A stretch of DNA of 64,000 nt from Litorimonas sp. (GCA_029936425.1 JAPYSU010000013.1:1-64000), one strand, 5' to 3'. Shown: positions 25,714 through 35,016, counted from the first letter of the stretch. Numbers and translations are program-made. Notes: a model not told the origin generated them from the letters alone.

Positions 25714-26838
25714 GTGACTTATATCGCGTCTCTACGCCTTTCAGACTTTCGCAATTACAGCTCGCTGGATATCAATTTCGGGCCGGAACCTGTTGTACTT
25801 TACGGCCCGAACGGCTCAGGTAAAACCAACCTTCTTGAAGCGCTTTCCTTTCTTTCGCCCGGACGCGGTCTGCGGCGCGCAAAAGTCAGCGATATTGCAA
25901 GACGGGATGGCGCCGGGCAGGCCCCGGCCTGGGGCCTGAATGTCACCCTCCCGGATGAAACCCGTATCAATATAGGCCAAATTCCAGAACACCCCGGACG
26001 CCGCGTGCTTCGTGTAGATGGCAGCCCGGCGACAGGGACGCAGCTTGCGGAACGACTTAATCTAATGTGGCTGACCCCGGCCCAGGACAGACTTTTTACA
26101 GGCCCGGCCGGAGACCGCCGAAAATTTCTGGATAGATTCGCCATGGCGCATAACTCCGGACATGGGCTGACAAGCTCCCGCTATGAAAAAGCCCGTTCGG
26201 AACGCAACCGTCTGCTTTCGGATCAAATCAATGATTCCCGCTGGTTTGACGCTTTGGAAACGGATCTCGCCTATCACGGCGCGCGAATTGCGGAGGCCCG
26301 CGCCATAACTCTGACAGCGCTTCGCGATGAAATTGCGGCGCGTGACACCGTCTTTCCGAAGGCCGGATTGTCGCTAGACGGAGACTATGAAACCGCAATT
26401 CTGGAAGGGCAAAATGTTGAGGTGGTAGAAGAAAGTCTTCGGCGAGCCCTGCGAGATGGCCGGAGCCTTGCCCAGCGGGCCGGGCGCACCTTGATAGGAC
26501 CGCATAGATCCGATCTAAAAGTAACGCATATAGCCAAGTCCATGCCCGCCGAAGACTGCTCTACCGGAGAACAAAAAGCTTTGTTAATCGGATTATTTCT
26601 GGCTCAGGCGCGGTCTAAACAATCGGGAGCGCAACAAGGCCGTAAACCGATATTACTTCTGGATGAAGTGGCGGCCCATTTGGATGAAGGGCGCCGCGCC
26701 GCCATGATAGAGGAGCTCCTCGCCCTGGAGACGCAACTTTTTATGACCGGCACAGACCGTCATTTGTTTGAGGCGTTTCAGGGGCGCGCACAGTTTTTCG
26801 AGGTGTCCGCTGGCGAGGTCGAAAGGAAAGCTTCCTGA
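25714..26838 (+). CDS. recF: DNA replication and repair protein RecF
   Basis: RecF loads RecA at gapped DNA. It is an SMC-like ATPase of 374 residues, with Walker A GPNGSGKTNLLEA, and signature and Walker B near the C-terminus (STGEQKALLIGL and ILLLDEVAAHLDE). The start is GTG, which fits the dnaN-recF spacing. The order dnaN-recF is standard. It converges on the UbiH-type gene with a hairpin between. Confidence 0.95.
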   Translation: MTYIASLRLSDFRNYSSLDINFGPEPVVLYGPNGSGKTNLLEALSFLSPGRGLRRAKVSDIARRDGAGQAPAWGLNVTLPDETRINIGQIPEHPGRRVLRVDGSPATGTQLAERLNLMWLTPAQDRLFTGPAGDRRKFLDRFAMAHNSGHGLTSSRYEKARSERNRLLSDQINDSRWFDALETDLAYHGARIAEARAITLTALRDEIAARDTVFPKAGLSLDGDYETAILEGQNVEVVEESLRRALRDGRSLAQRAGRTLIGPHRSDLKVTHIAKSMPAEDCSTGEQKALLIGLFLAQARSKQSGAQQGRKPILLLDEVAAHLDEGRRAAMIEELLALETQLFMTGTDRHLFEAFQGRAQFFEVSAGEVERKAS

Positions 26839-26856
26839 AATCGCTAAACTTCAAAT

Positions 26857-26888
26857 AAAATGCCCTGACACGCGAAGGTGACAGGGCA
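26857..26888 (-). terminator. Intrinsic terminator of the UbiH-type gene (minus strand)
   Basis: A stem TGCCCTG (26861-26867) with CAGGGCA (26882-26888), extended by an inner CAC/GTG pair, is followed on the minus strand by TTTTATTT (from 26860 downward). It lies between the convergent recF and monooxygenase genes and could act on both strands. Confidence 0.75.
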
Positions 26889-26968
26889 AAGCATCGGAAC
26901 GGGGCACAATGTCCGATGGTAACTTAGTTACGTTCCATATCGGAAGAGGGGGCAATAAAAAACTGAGT

Positions 26969-28195
26969 TTATTTGCTTAAAAGTTCAGGCAGGTCACCTA
27001 AGTCCCCTGCCGCCTCTCGCATAATCAGGTCTTTCAGGCCCTCGGACCCATTAACGGCGCTAAGACCTAATCGCCGAATGTGGCCTAGCGCCTTGCCAAA
27101 AGGACGGCGTAACGGAGATGTAGACGGATTGAATATATAAGACAGCCCATCTGTCGCGGTGGCAAGCGCCGTCACGTCGCTCCGCCGCCAATCCTGATAA
27201 TCTCCCAATATGGCCCCGCCAATATCCTGCCCTGTTTGCCGCGCAGACTTGAGAACATCATGCAAGGTCGCCGCGTCGCGCAGACCCAGATTTAGCCCCT
27301 GACCCGCGAGCGGATGAATGACGTGAGCCGCATCCCCGACCAGAACCAGGCGTGTTGCGACATAATCCTGCGCGAGTTGAAGGTGAAGTGGATAGCTTTG
27401 GCGCGGCGCGCTCAAAGACAGCTCGCCGAGATGATCGCCAATCCGCAAAGTCAGCTCCGTCAAAAAGTCGGCGTCGGAAATGGTGATTGCCGCTTTCACG
27501 GCCGCGCTCTTATCGCTCCAGACAATCTGGCTGCGCTGGCCCGTGAGAGGGAGGACGGCCAACGGCCCGCCCGGCAAAAAACGCTGCAAAGCCAGGCCGT
27601 CATGCGGGAGGCTATGGGAGATCGTTGTGACGAGAGCACTTTGTCCGTAATGCCGCCCGTCTATGGCGATGCCTGCGCCGCCCCGGATTCCTGACTTCGC
27701 GCCGTCCGCGGCAATGAGAAGTTTTGCCGTAACGCTTTTACCGTCAACTTCCGCCGTTACGCCGGAAATAGTGTGAGTGACATTTTTTACCTGCGCCGGA
27801 GAGATTATGTCTATCTGATCGGCTGACTTGAGCTTCTCTTGCAGGGCTAAATAAAGCTGCTTGTTCTCAATCATCTGAGCCGTATCGGAGTCAGAGACTT
27901 CGGGCCCGAAATGCAATCGCCAAACCGGATCGTCTCCGACATTTCCGTCAGTAATCAGCATGTCATGCATCGGCTGCAAATGGTTGGAAAGCGGCAATTC
28001 AAGTCGGTTTAAAAACCGCAGTGAAGACGCAGACAACGCGGAGGCCCGGCCGTCATCTTGTCCGGACGTATTGGATAGAATATCCCGCCCATCTGCCAGA
28101 GCAATTTTCAGCCCGTCAAGTTTGGCGCAGGCCAGGGCTGTCACCTGACCCACCAGACCACCCCCGACAATCAATATATCATATTCATTTTTCAC
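26969..28195 (-). CDS. FAD-dependent monooxygenase of the UbiH/UbiF/UbiI (COQ6) family
   Basis: The 408-residue flavoprotein has the dinucleotide fold IVGGGLVG near residue 9 and the family signature VGDAAHVIHPLAGQGLNLGLRDA in the C-terminal half. These enzymes hydroxylate the ubiquinone ring, with FAD and NADH or ferredoxin-type electron supply. Which ring carbon is not decidable from sequence, so no specific symbol is given. It is divergent to xthA, with only about 100 bp between starts. Confidence 0.88.
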   Translation of the reverse strand: MKNEYDILIVGGGLVGQVTALACAKLDGLKIALADGRDILSNTSGQDDGRASALSASSLRFLNRLELPLSNHLQPMHDMLITDGNVGDDPVWRLHFGPEVSDSDTAQMIENKQLYLALQEKLKSADQIDIISPAQVKNVTHTISGVTAEVDGKSVTAKLLIAADGAKSGIRGGAGIAIDGRHYGQSALVTTISHSLPHDGLALQRFLPGGPLAVLPLTGQRSQIVWSDKSAAVKAAITISDADFLTELTLRIGDHLGELSLSAPRQSYPLHLQLAQDYVATRLVLVGDAAHVIHPLAGQGLNLGLRDAATLHDVLKSARQTGQDIGGAILGDYQDWRRSDVTALATATDGLSYIFNPSTSPLRRPFGKALGHIRRLGLSAVNGSEGLKDLIMREAAGDLGDLPELLSK

Positions 28196-28291
28196 GAGAT
28201 GAAACCTAACATGAAAACAGTTGGGAAACAGGGCCTAAAATTGCGGCATTTAGGGTTACAATTGCGCCCTGAACCGCCTATCCCTGCTCTT

Positions 28292-29131
28292 ATGAAAATT
28301 AAACTCGCCAGCTGGAACATAAATTCCGTTCGTCTCCGGATCGATCAGGTCATCCGTTTTTTAGAGGAGCAGAAACCGGATATACTTGGCCTTCAGGAAA
28401 TCAAATGCCAGGAAGAGCAATTTCCTTTCGAGGCGTTCAAAGAAGCCGGTTATCCCTATATCGAAGTGTCCGGACAAAAAGGCTATCACGGCGCGGCGAC
28501 AGTCTCCCGCCTACCCATGGAGCGCCTGCCGACCAGCTTCTGTCCGCTGGATCATGCCCGCCATGTCAGTACACGCGTTATCGCCAAAGGCGAAAATTGC
28601 GATCAGGACTTTGAATTTCATAATTTCTATATTCCCGCCGGCGGAGATATCGCTGATCCCGAAATAAATGATAAGTTTCGGCACAAGCTTGATTTTCTTG
28701 AGACCATGCGCGTTTATTTCACCGAACGCTTTGCCAAGGGCGATAACCAGCAGGTCCTGGTCGGAGACTTTAATATCGCGCCGCATGAAAATGACGTTTG
28801 GAGTCATAAACAGCTTTTGAAAGTGGTCAGCCATACCCCTATGGAAGTCGAAACCTTGGCTACGCTTCAAGCGACGCATGACTTCACGGATACGGCGCGG
28901 CTGTTTCGCGAAGACGACGAAAAACTTTACAGCTGGTGGTCTTACCGCGCGCGGGACGTGATGAAATCAAACCGGGGCCGCCGTCTGGACCACATCTGGG
29001 TCAGCCCAGCGCTCAAACCCTGCGTCGAAGCGGTGGGTCGAGAGGGGTACGAAATCCACACGCCTTGCCGGATTTGGGAAAAACCGTCAGACCACGTTCC
29101 GATTACGCAGGTCATGGATTTAACAGATTAG
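28292..29131 (+). CDS. xthA: Exodeoxyribonuclease III
   Basis: An AP endonuclease / 3'-to-5' exonuclease of the ExoIII family, 279 residues. The start is MKIKLASWNINSVR, with Asn in the metal-binding strand. Later motifs are LGLQEIKCQE (catalytic Glu), VGDFNIAPHENDVW (Asp/Asn) and SDHVPI (catalytic His). An in-frame ATG at 28199 would add 31 residues unlike the family and is rejected. In several alphaproteobacteria xthA sits next to cenR, as here. Confidence 0.95.
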   Translation: MKIKLASWNINSVRLRIDQVIRFLEEQKPDILGLQEIKCQEEQFPFEAFKEAGYPYIEVSGQKGYHGAATVSRLPMERLPTSFCPLDHARHVSTRVIAKGENCDQDFEFHNFYIPAGGDIADPEINDKFRHKLDFLETMRVYFTERFAKGDNQQVLVGDFNIAPHENDVWSHKQLLKVVSHTPMEVETLATLQATHDFTDTARLFREDDEKLYSWWSYRARDVMKSNRGRRLDHIWVSPALKPCVEAVGREGYEIHTPCRIWEKPSDHVPITQVMDLTD

Positions 29132-29132
29132 G

Positions 29133-30173
29133 TTAGGAGAGGGGCGGGGGAGATAAACCCAGAATAGGCCCCAAAACTGTGAGTAATTGATGCGCCGCGG
29201 CCCGGCGGTCTGCTTCACTTAGCCCCCCAAGCATACCTCTTGCCTCTTCAGGTAAATGGGACATTGGCGTTTCGTCCTCGGGGCGAAATACAAATCTTTC
29301 AAAAACACCCTGCCAGACAGATCTTTCTTCGGGTTGAAGGCTGTGAAACGCCATAATTGCATGAAGCAAAGCGGCTTTTGGGTTGTTTGTCAGAGGGCGG
29401 CTGTCTGACCACCAATAATTTATGAGCATATTAAGCGGGGCTGTTGCCTGCATATGATGCCACCAGCCATAGGGAATATAAAGCGCGTCTCCGGCTTTCA
29501 GCTTTCCCCGAAGGGCTGCGCTCAAAGCCTTTTCAAACCTGGGGTGTTTTTCAAAATCCGGTTCCTCGACATTTGCTGTACTGACAAAAACACCTCCCGG
29601 AGCTGTCTCGAGGGGTCCGGGATAAAGATTTGACAATTGTTCCGGCGGGAAAAGTGTAGCGGTTCGCTCCCCCATCACTACGAGAGCAATATTTTCGCTT
29701 GGGTCAAAGTGGGTCTGAACCGTTGTTTCTCCGCCGATCCAGGCTCTGGGAGCTACATCCTTCAAATAAGGCATGACATTTTCTGCAATAACGCTAGGCA
29801 TATAATCTGCCATTGGAACAGACTGCACATATCGTGACGGCGACCCAATTTCCGCCGACTCTCTCAAAATGTCCTGAAGCGCAGCCGAAAGTGTTTGCGG
29901 CACATATTCAAAATTCTGTGTTCGAAAGTTTTCTGAATAATAAAACTGACCTTTAACCTCCGGCGGAGCCAGAAGAGATTGAAGTTCGCGGCCCGTTTCT
30001 TGGGCGCTCAAATAGCTGAATAAGGCTGCGGGGCCTTTTTTCGCCTTTTTAATCAGAGGCCAGTCCAAACAGACCCGCCTCAAAATAGCAGGTTGGCCGA
30101 GGGGGCGAATTTTCGAGTGAAAGTCTTCCGGACTCGGCGAGAAATATTCAGAAATGGGCGTAAAATCAGACAT
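29133..30173 (-). CDS. JmjC/cupin-like Fe(II)/2-oxoglutarate dioxygenase
   Basis: The 346-residue product has a cupin_8/JmjC-type jelly roll: iron ligands HFD (H155, D157) in QTHFDPSENIAL and the later His in GWWHHMQA (H239 or H240). GDALYIPYGWWH is the typical C-terminal metal strand. Family members hydroxylate proteins (for example ribosomal proteins) or small molecules; substrate here is unknown. It converges on xthA with no gap (stop codons about 1 bp apart) and lies upstream of cenR's end on the same strand. Confidence 0.85.
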   Translation of the reverse strand: MSDFTPISEYFSPSPEDFHSKIRPLGQPAILRRVCLDWPLIKKAKKGPAALFSYLSAQETGRELQSLLAPPEVKGQFYYSENFRTQNFEYVPQTLSAALQDILRESAEIGSPSRYVQSVPMADYMPSVIAENVMPYLKDVAPRAWIGGETTVQTHFDPSENIALVVMGERTATLFPPEQLSNLYPGPLETAPGGVFVSTANVEEPDFEKHPRFEKALSAALRGKLKAGDALYIPYGWWHHMQATAPLNMLINYWWSDSRPLTNNPKAALLHAIMAFHSLQPEERSVWQGVFERFVFRPEDETPMSHLPEEARGMLGGLSEADRRAAAHQLLTVLGPILGLSPPPLS

Positions 30174-30200
30174 TAATTACGATTGAAAATTTAAAATTAA

Positions 30201-30908
30201 TTAGTCCAAAGCCAGCCGGTAGCCGCCTGGTTCTGTCATGAGCAAGGTCGCCACGCCTTTCTCAGGCTCGATTTTCTGGCGTAGGCGGTAAACATGGGTT
30301 TCCAGCGTGTGCGTTGTGACGCCGGAATTATACCCCCAGACTTCTTCCAACAGCTCTTCGCGCGCAACAGGCTTTCCGCCCGCGCGGTAAAGATATTTCA
30401 GAATATTGGTTTCTTTTTCAGTCAGGCGAATATCGCGCACCGGGCGCGCGCCTTCCTCTTGTGGCGGGGTGAGGCGCTTGAAGGCAGGTTTGAAGGCATA
30501 AGGCCCAATCTGGAAAATGGCTTCTTCGCTTTGCTCGAAGCTACGCAGATGCGCGCGCAAACGGGCAAGCAGAACAGAAAACCGAAACGGTTTGGTGACA
30601 TAATCATTCGCCCCGGAATTCAGGCCCAGAATTTCGTTCATTTCGCCGTCATTTCCGGTCAGCATGACAATAGGCGCCGCGACGCCGGCCTTTCGCATCA
30701 ACTCGCAGGCCTCGGTGCCCAGCATGTCCGGAAGGTCCACATCCAGAACGATCAAATCAAATGTCTGGTTTTTCGCGGTTTTGATACCGTCCGTCGCGGT
30801 GCCGACATCGACGGTTTCAAACTCATCATAAACCGCGAATTGATCTACCAGCTCGGCCCGCAGAGTTTCATCATCATCGACCAGTAGAAGTCTTTTTTTC
30901 ACAGCCAT
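30201..30908 (-). CDS. cenR: OmpR-family response regulator, CenR-like
   Basis: The 235-residue product has a receiver domain with acidic pair D11/D12 in LLLVDDDE, phospho-acceptor in LIVLDVDLPD and Lys in VTKPF, then a winged-helix DNA-binding domain (LTEKETNILKYLY...HTLETHVYRLRQKIE...GGYRL). In Caulobacter the essential CenR controls envelope genes with its kinase CenK; the sequence and neighbourhood (xthA nearby, L,D-transpeptidase divergent) fit that orthologue, but no kinase gene is in view. Confidence 0.8.
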   Translation of the reverse strand: MAVKKRLLLVDDDETLRAELVDQFAVYDEFETVDVGTATDGIKTAKNQTFDLIVLDVDLPDMLGTEACELMRKAGVAAPIVMLTGNDGEMNEILGLNSGANDYVTKPFRFSVLLARLRAHLRSFEQSEEAIFQIGPYAFKPAFKRLTPPQEEGARPVRDIRLTEKETNILKYLYRAGGKPVAREELLEEVWGYNSGVTTHTLETHVYRLRQKIEPEKGVATLLMTEPGGYRLALD

Positions 30909-31019
30909 AATAGTCGTCCTTTAGCGGAAATTCTCAAGTTTTGGCGTGTTTTATTCCCTCAACAGCCTTAAAGCTAATCGCAGTTCATACAAGTGGCATC
31001 ACAAAAAAGAGAGGCGTGC

Positions 31020-31550
31020 ATGAGTGAAAAACCCGAATTACGAATTAATTGCGCCTCAGAAACCGCCAACCTTGGAGAGCTTGTCCTGCCTTGCCGCATT
31101 GGAAAGGGCGGCTATATTGACGGTGCCAAAGGCCGTGAAGGGGATGCAAAATCCCCTCTTGGTCTATATCATCTGCGGTGGGGATTTTACCGGGCGGACA
31201 GACTGCCCGGACCGCCGCGGCACTTTGAGGCCCCACTTACATGGCGGGCGATGGAAAAACTTGACGGTTGGGCAGATGACGTTACCGACCCGGCCTATAA
31301 TCGCTTTATCAAGCTCCCCTGTAATGCGAGCCATGAAGCCCTTTGGCGAGAGGACGGGGCTTATGATATTGTTCTCGTCATAAGCCATAATGACAGCCCG
31401 CCGACTGCCGGCTTGGGCAGCGCCGTCTTCCTTCATATCGCGCAGCCGGATGACCGGCGGACTTTGGGCTGCATTGCATTTGCGCCGGAAGACATGACGC
31501 GCCTCCTGCCGCATCTACAGCAAGACATGGCGGTCAGGCTTTATGAATAA
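31020..31550 (+). CDS. L,D-transpeptidase (YkuD domain) family protein
   Basis: The 176-residue product contains the YkuD core with HNDSPPTAGLGSAVFLHI and the catalytic block TLGCIAF (Cys). Such enzymes cross-link peptidoglycan or attach lipoproteins to it. No signal peptide is visible, unlike exported relatives, so location is uncertain and a cytoplasmic or non-classical form is possible. The start at 31020 has AGAGAGG 5-8 nt upstream; the longer frame from 30993 is not preferred. It diverges from cenR, and its end overlaps yggS by 10 bp. Confidence 0.75.
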   Translation: MSEKPELRINCASETANLGELVLPCRIGKGGYIDGAKGREGDAKSPLGLYHLRWGFYRADRLPGPPRHFEAPLTWRAMEKLDGWADDVTDPAYNRFIKLPCNASHEALWREDGAYDIVLVISHNDSPPTAGLGSAVFLHIAQPDDRRTLGCIAFAPEDMTRLLPHLQQDMAVRLYE

Positions 31551-32245
31551 TCGCGCTCGCCGAATAAGGCTGACCCGACGCGCACGGACGTGGCGCCAAT
31601 TTCAATCGCTGTTTCGAAATCGGCGCTCATTCCCATGGAAAGCTTTTCAACTCCGACATCCGCGGCCAATTTCTTGAGCAGCCAGAAATGCGGTGACGGC
31701 GCTTCATTCAGAGGAGGGATACACATTAACCCTTCGGGTGTCAGATCATATTCCTCTCGCATTTTTTTGATGAAGGTCGGAAGGTCTTCAGGTGAAAGGC
31801 CGGACTTTTGCGGCTCCTCCCCTGTGTTCACCTGTACATAAAGGCGCGGGAAATTGGCTGCCGTCTCTTTCGCCTTGGCCAGGGTTTTAAGGAGTTTTTC
31901 TCGGTCCACCGTTTCAATCACATCAAACAGATCGACGGCGTCCTGGGTTTTATTACTTTGCAGGGGGCCTACCAAGCGCAGTTCCAGCCCATCCCGTTGA
32001 GACTGGAACGTGTCTCCCCAGCGGGTCTGCGCTTCCTGTACCCGGTTTTCGCCAAATATCTTCTGTCCCGTTTCGAGCATAGCCGCGACCCGCGCGTCAG
32101 GCTGCACCTTGCTGATCGCGACCAAGGCAATATCCTCGGCCGAGCGGTCTGAACGCTTTGCCGCCTCGCCCATTCGGTTTAAAACCTCTTCCCGCTTGGA
32201 CTTAATATTGGATGTGGTAGTATCGGATGTGGTCGTATCTGGCAT
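31541..32245 (-). CDS. yggS: YggS family pyridoxal-phosphate-binding protein
   Basis: This 234-residue fold-type III PLP-binding protein (PROSC family) has the PLP lysine in LVAISKVQP (K46). IFGENRVQE, RLVGPLQSNK, QVNTGEEPQKSG and LSMGMSADFE match the family. It maintains PLP homeostasis rather than catalysing. Its N-terminus MPDTTTSDTTTSN contains a short tandem repeat (DTTTS twice) and is not seen in typical homologues. Its start codon (CAT at 32243-32245) overlaps the start of the divergent thiE-like gene. Confidence 0.9.
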   Translation of the reverse strand: MPDTTTSDTTTSNIKSKREEVLNRMGEAAKRSDRSAEDIALVAISKVQPDARVAAMLETGQKIFGENRVQEAQTRWGDTFQSQRDGLELRLVGPLQSNKTQDAVDLFDVIETVDREKLLKTLAKAKETAANFPRLYVQVNTGEEPQKSGLSPEDLPTFIKKMREEYDLTPEGLMCIPPLNEAPSPHFWLLKKLAADVGVEKLSMGMSADFETAIEIGATSVRVGSALFGERDYS

Positions 32246-32882
32246 GACATCCCCTTACGAAACCTGGCCGGGTTTGCAAAGCCATCCCTTAGGGCGGGAG
32301 GCGCTAAAAATTCGGCAGGCATACTCTAAGTCCTGCCGTCTTTCCCCGCTTATCGCTCTGAGCGATCCGGTTCGAACGCCTGATATAATTAGCTGGGCCA
32401 AGGCCCTGCCGGAGCATTGCGCAGTTATCTATCGGTTTGAGACCTTTGACGCCCAACTTGCCAAAGCGCTGCGGGAAATTACGAGGGCCAAATCTCAGCA
32501 ATTTCTTATTCGCTCTGAAACCCATTCCGATCTTTCCGATGGTCATCATTTTAAACGCAGCGCTGATCTCGGAAGAATTACCAAAAAGCGAAGCGATGAC
32601 CCCGGCGCCCTGTTGACGCTGGCGGCGATAAAAGAGGGTCGCTATTCAGAGCCCCTGCCCGCTTTGGACGGATTACTGGTGTCCGCTATTTTTCCGAGCG
32701 AAAGTCCCAGTGCAGGAACGCCCATCGGGACTGACGCGTTAAAACAGAGAACACAAAAATGGGATGTCCCGATTTTTGCACTGGGCGGGGTCACGGTTCA
32801 AACGGCCCCAGCCTTAATAGGTACAAATATTGCCGGAATTGCAGCTATCGGGGCCCTGAAGGAAGACAAAAATGGCCGATAA
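32244..32882 (+). CDS. Thiamine-phosphate synthase / TenI-like protein
   Basis: The 212-residue TIM-barrel-like product resembles ThiE/TenI proteins in its second half: LDGLLVSAIFPSESPSAG followed by VPIFALGGVTVQTAPALI and GIAAIGAL. The DGVHL-type phosphate/substrate segment is degenerate (SDGHHFKRS), so thiamine-phosphate synthase activity is doubtful. Its ATG at 32244 overlaps by two bases with the start codon of yggS on the other strand. It overlaps the next gene by 11 bp. Confidence 0.65.
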   Translation: MTSPYETWPGLQSHPLGREALKIRQAYSKSCRLSPLIALSDPVRTPDIISWAKALPEHCAVIYRFETFDAQLAKALREITRAKSQQFLIRSETHSDLSDGHHFKRSADLGRITKKRSDDPGALLTLAAIKEGRYSEPLPALDGLLVSAIFPSESPSAGTPIGTDALKQRTQKWDVPIFALGGVTVQTAPALIGTNIAGIAAIGALKEDKNGR

Positions 32883-33195
32883 AGACATAGATATCACCAA
32901 AGAAGAAGGCGGCGACACAATTACGTTCAAAGCCACACTGCCGGACCACTCGGACGAGGCGGAATTGGTTTTATCCAATATTTCCGATAATCTCTATAAT
33001 GCCCATCATACGGGCGTGCCGAAATCCATGGGCGGCAAAGGCGTCGGGACGGCCCTTGTCAAAGCCATGTCCGAAGACGCCCGCGATCTGGGCTATAAGG
33101 TTGTACCCGGCTGCCCTTTTGTGGAGGCGTGGTTCAAGCGGAAACCCAATTGGGCGAAAATGGCGGCGGCGGAGCCGGAGCTTTTCACAAAATAG
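32872..33195 (+). CDS. Small N-acetyltransferase (GNAT, YidJ-like)
   Basis: The 107-residue product has a compact GNAT fold typical of the short family: NAHHTGVPKSMGGKGVGTALVKAMSEDARDLGYKVVPGCPFV, with the GKGVGTALV pyrophosphate-binding loop for acetyl-CoA and the C-terminal PxCPFVxxWFKR region. The acceptor substrate is unknown. It overlaps the thiE-like gene by 11 bp, implying coupled translation. Confidence 0.8.
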   Translation: MADKDIDITKEEGGDTITFKATLPDHSDEAELVLSNISDNLYNAHHTGVPKSMGGKGVGTALVKAMSEDARDLGYKVVPGCPFVEAWFKRKPNWAKMAAAEPELFTK

Positions 33196-33201
33196 GGGTT
33201 C

Positions 33202-35016
33202 TTAAAACTCGAAGCCGCCTTCAATAAAGAGCGCTGTCGCTTTTTCCTTTTGCGGACTCAAAGTGGTGCCTGAAAGGCCCTGTGTTTCGCGCTCAATATA
33301 TTGGGCCCCTGCCCCCACTCTGAATTTATCAAAGTCATATGTGAGTCCGGCGACAAATTGGTCTGATGTCAGATTGACGTTTTTATCCTTGGCATGGCCA
33401 TAACCAAGGGTCACGCCTAGGTCAGAGGGCTTCCAGGTGGCGCCAATGTCCCAAGCCTCATAATCCCCGTTTTGCAGTCCGTTATTGGATTGCAGAAATG
33501 ATCCGCCAAGCGTGATATCCATCCAGGACGCCTCGGCCCCGAGATTAAAGCTTTCCAGATCATCCAGACCGGCAAATCCGCTTTGTTCTGACCCTCTGGC
33601 ATATGTCGCCGTGCCTTCAATGGAGAGGCCGTTATCAAATGTTCTGTCGAGAGCCAGACCGACTTCGAAAATATCTTCCAGATCAGGAGCCAATGTTCCG
33701 GTTTCGTCATTGCGTTTGACGCAATAATCGACGCCGCAGGCGCGGGCATTGAGGGCGTAGGATCCGCCAAATTGCACGCCAAAGCCAATGCTATCACCCA
33801 AAAGGCGCGGGCTGGTATAGGTAACCTTCTCTGAAAATCCGGACGCGTCATTGACGGTTTTGACGCTATCAAGCCCTGTATAGTCGACAGAAGAGTTTGA
33901 CGCCCCCACAGCCAGAAGACTTGGCGCGCCGAGACTGAACAAATAAGCCGCCCCGTCATCGCGCCCAATTGTAACATCGCCATAAGCGCTGCGAAGGAAT
34001 AAGTGGGCGCTTTCGAGGGCAATGCGTCCGTCTTCGGCCACGTCCGGACCATCGGTGTAGAAACGGGAGGTGTGTCCGCGAAGCGCGGTCGGAACGCCGT
34101 TCACCAGGGCCGAAGAACAGCCCGCGACGGTCGGCGGACAATCTGTAATCCGGCCGCCAAAGCCGCGGCGGAATTTATCATATTGCGCCCGCCCCTCGAG
34201 ATTTATGCCGTATTCATAGCCTGTATCGGTGATCGCGCTGACTTCAAACTCCGCTTTGGCGTCGCCGACAAACTCCTCGCTCCAGTCGGACTCTGAGGAC
34301 ACATCATCGTCGCGGGTGACAGCCGCCACGCCGCCTTTGATAAAGCCTCTGAGAATTGTTGTCAGATTACCGAGCCCCATTCTGTCTTTCCAGCTTCGCG
34401 GCGCCATAGGCCCGGATTGCGGAGGGTAGTTCTGCGGCGGAGCGCTTTGGGGAGGATAGTTTTGCGGGGCGGCTTGACCATAGGCCTGATTATAGGTCTG
34501 GCCATAGGGCGAGCCCTGCGGCGCAGGATATCCACGGCCCGGTAACTGCTCCGGCGGGACATAGGCATTGGGCTGCGTTGAGCGCGTCTGTGGATATTGG
34601 CCTGTCCCGTATTGCGCGGGTTTGGACGGCGCAAAAGGAGAGGCCGAAGGCGCGCCGCTATATTGATACGGGCTGGATCCGCTGCTGGGGGGATAGTTTT
34701 GCAGGGCTTGTGTTTGAGAGGGTTGAGCTGCTCGGGACGCGGGCGCGTTTTGAGGTGGGTACGCTTGAGACGTTACGGCTCGTTGAGAATTTTGCTCTGG
34801 CGCGCGATATTGCGGGGACGGGTCCCGTCTCTGCGGTTGAGGCGCTTGAGTTTCGGGCGTCTCCCACGCCTGCGAATTTCCGGTATTTGCAAAAGGCGAC
34901 TGCGCGCTGGCGATGGTCATACCGCCAAGAACCGCGACGATGACCGGCCCTAGAAAATAAGCATAGCGAGGCGCAGCAAACCGGGACTGATCGTCATATG
35001 AGTTTGACTGGGTCAA
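33202..35016 (-). CDS. Outer-membrane porin-like beta-barrel with long Gln/Pro/Tyr-rich N-terminal region
   Basis: The 604-residue product begins with an N-terminal signal segment (hydrophobic region about 18-36, cleavage near ASA/QS). A low-complexity, disordered region follows (about 40-205), dense in Q, P, S and Y with repeated QNYPPQS/APPQNYPPQS units. The C-terminal half (about 230-604) is an amphipathic beta-barrel of porin type, with a short DCPPTVAGCSS loop, ending in GGFEF with terminal Phe, the outer-membrane assembly signal. It resembles Caulobacterales gram-negative porin family proteins. The Q/P-rich region is unusual and could anchor or interact with peptidoglycan. Upstream lies an AT-rich region with TTAACCAT-like motifs. 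Confidence 0.7.
   Translation of the reverse strand: MTQSNSYDDQSRFAAPRYAYFLGPVIVAVLGGMTIASAQSPFANTGNSQAWETPETQAPQPQRRDPSPQYRAPEQNSQRAVTSQAYPPQNAPASRAAQPSQTQALQNYPPSSGSSPYQYSGAPSASPFAPSKPAQYGTGQYPQTRSTQPNAYVPPEQLPGRGYPAPQGSPYGQTYNQAYGQAAPQNYPPQSAPPQNYPPQSGPMAPRSWKDRMGLGNLTTILRGFIKGGVAAVTRDDDVSSESDWSEEFVGDAKAEFEVSAITDTGYEYGINLEGRAQYDKFRRGFGGRITDCPPTVAGCSSALVNGVPTALRGHTSRFYTDGPDVAEDGRIALESAHLFLRSAYGDVTIGRDDGAAYLFSLGAPSLLAVGASNSSVDYTGLDSVKTVNDASGFSEKVTYTSPRLLGDSIGFGVQFGGSYALNARACGVDYCVKRNDETGTLAPDLEDIFEVGLALDRTFDNGLSIEGTATYARGSEQSGFAGLDDLESFNLGAEASWMDITLGGSFLQSNNGLQNGDYEAWDIGATWKPSDLGVTLGYGHAKDKNVNLTSDQFVAGLTYDFDKFRVGAGAQYIERETQGLSGTTLSPQKEKATALFIEGGFEF

Noticed and set aside
32320..32420. A GGTTCGAAC sequence (32370 area) as a tRNA T-arm
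   Set aside because: No cloverleaf or anticodon arm around it, and it lies in the coding thiE-like gene.
34578..34953. Two overlapping plus-strand frames in the Q/P-rich part of the porin gene
   Set aside because: Low-complexity antisense shadows of the repeats; Arg-rich and without start signals.
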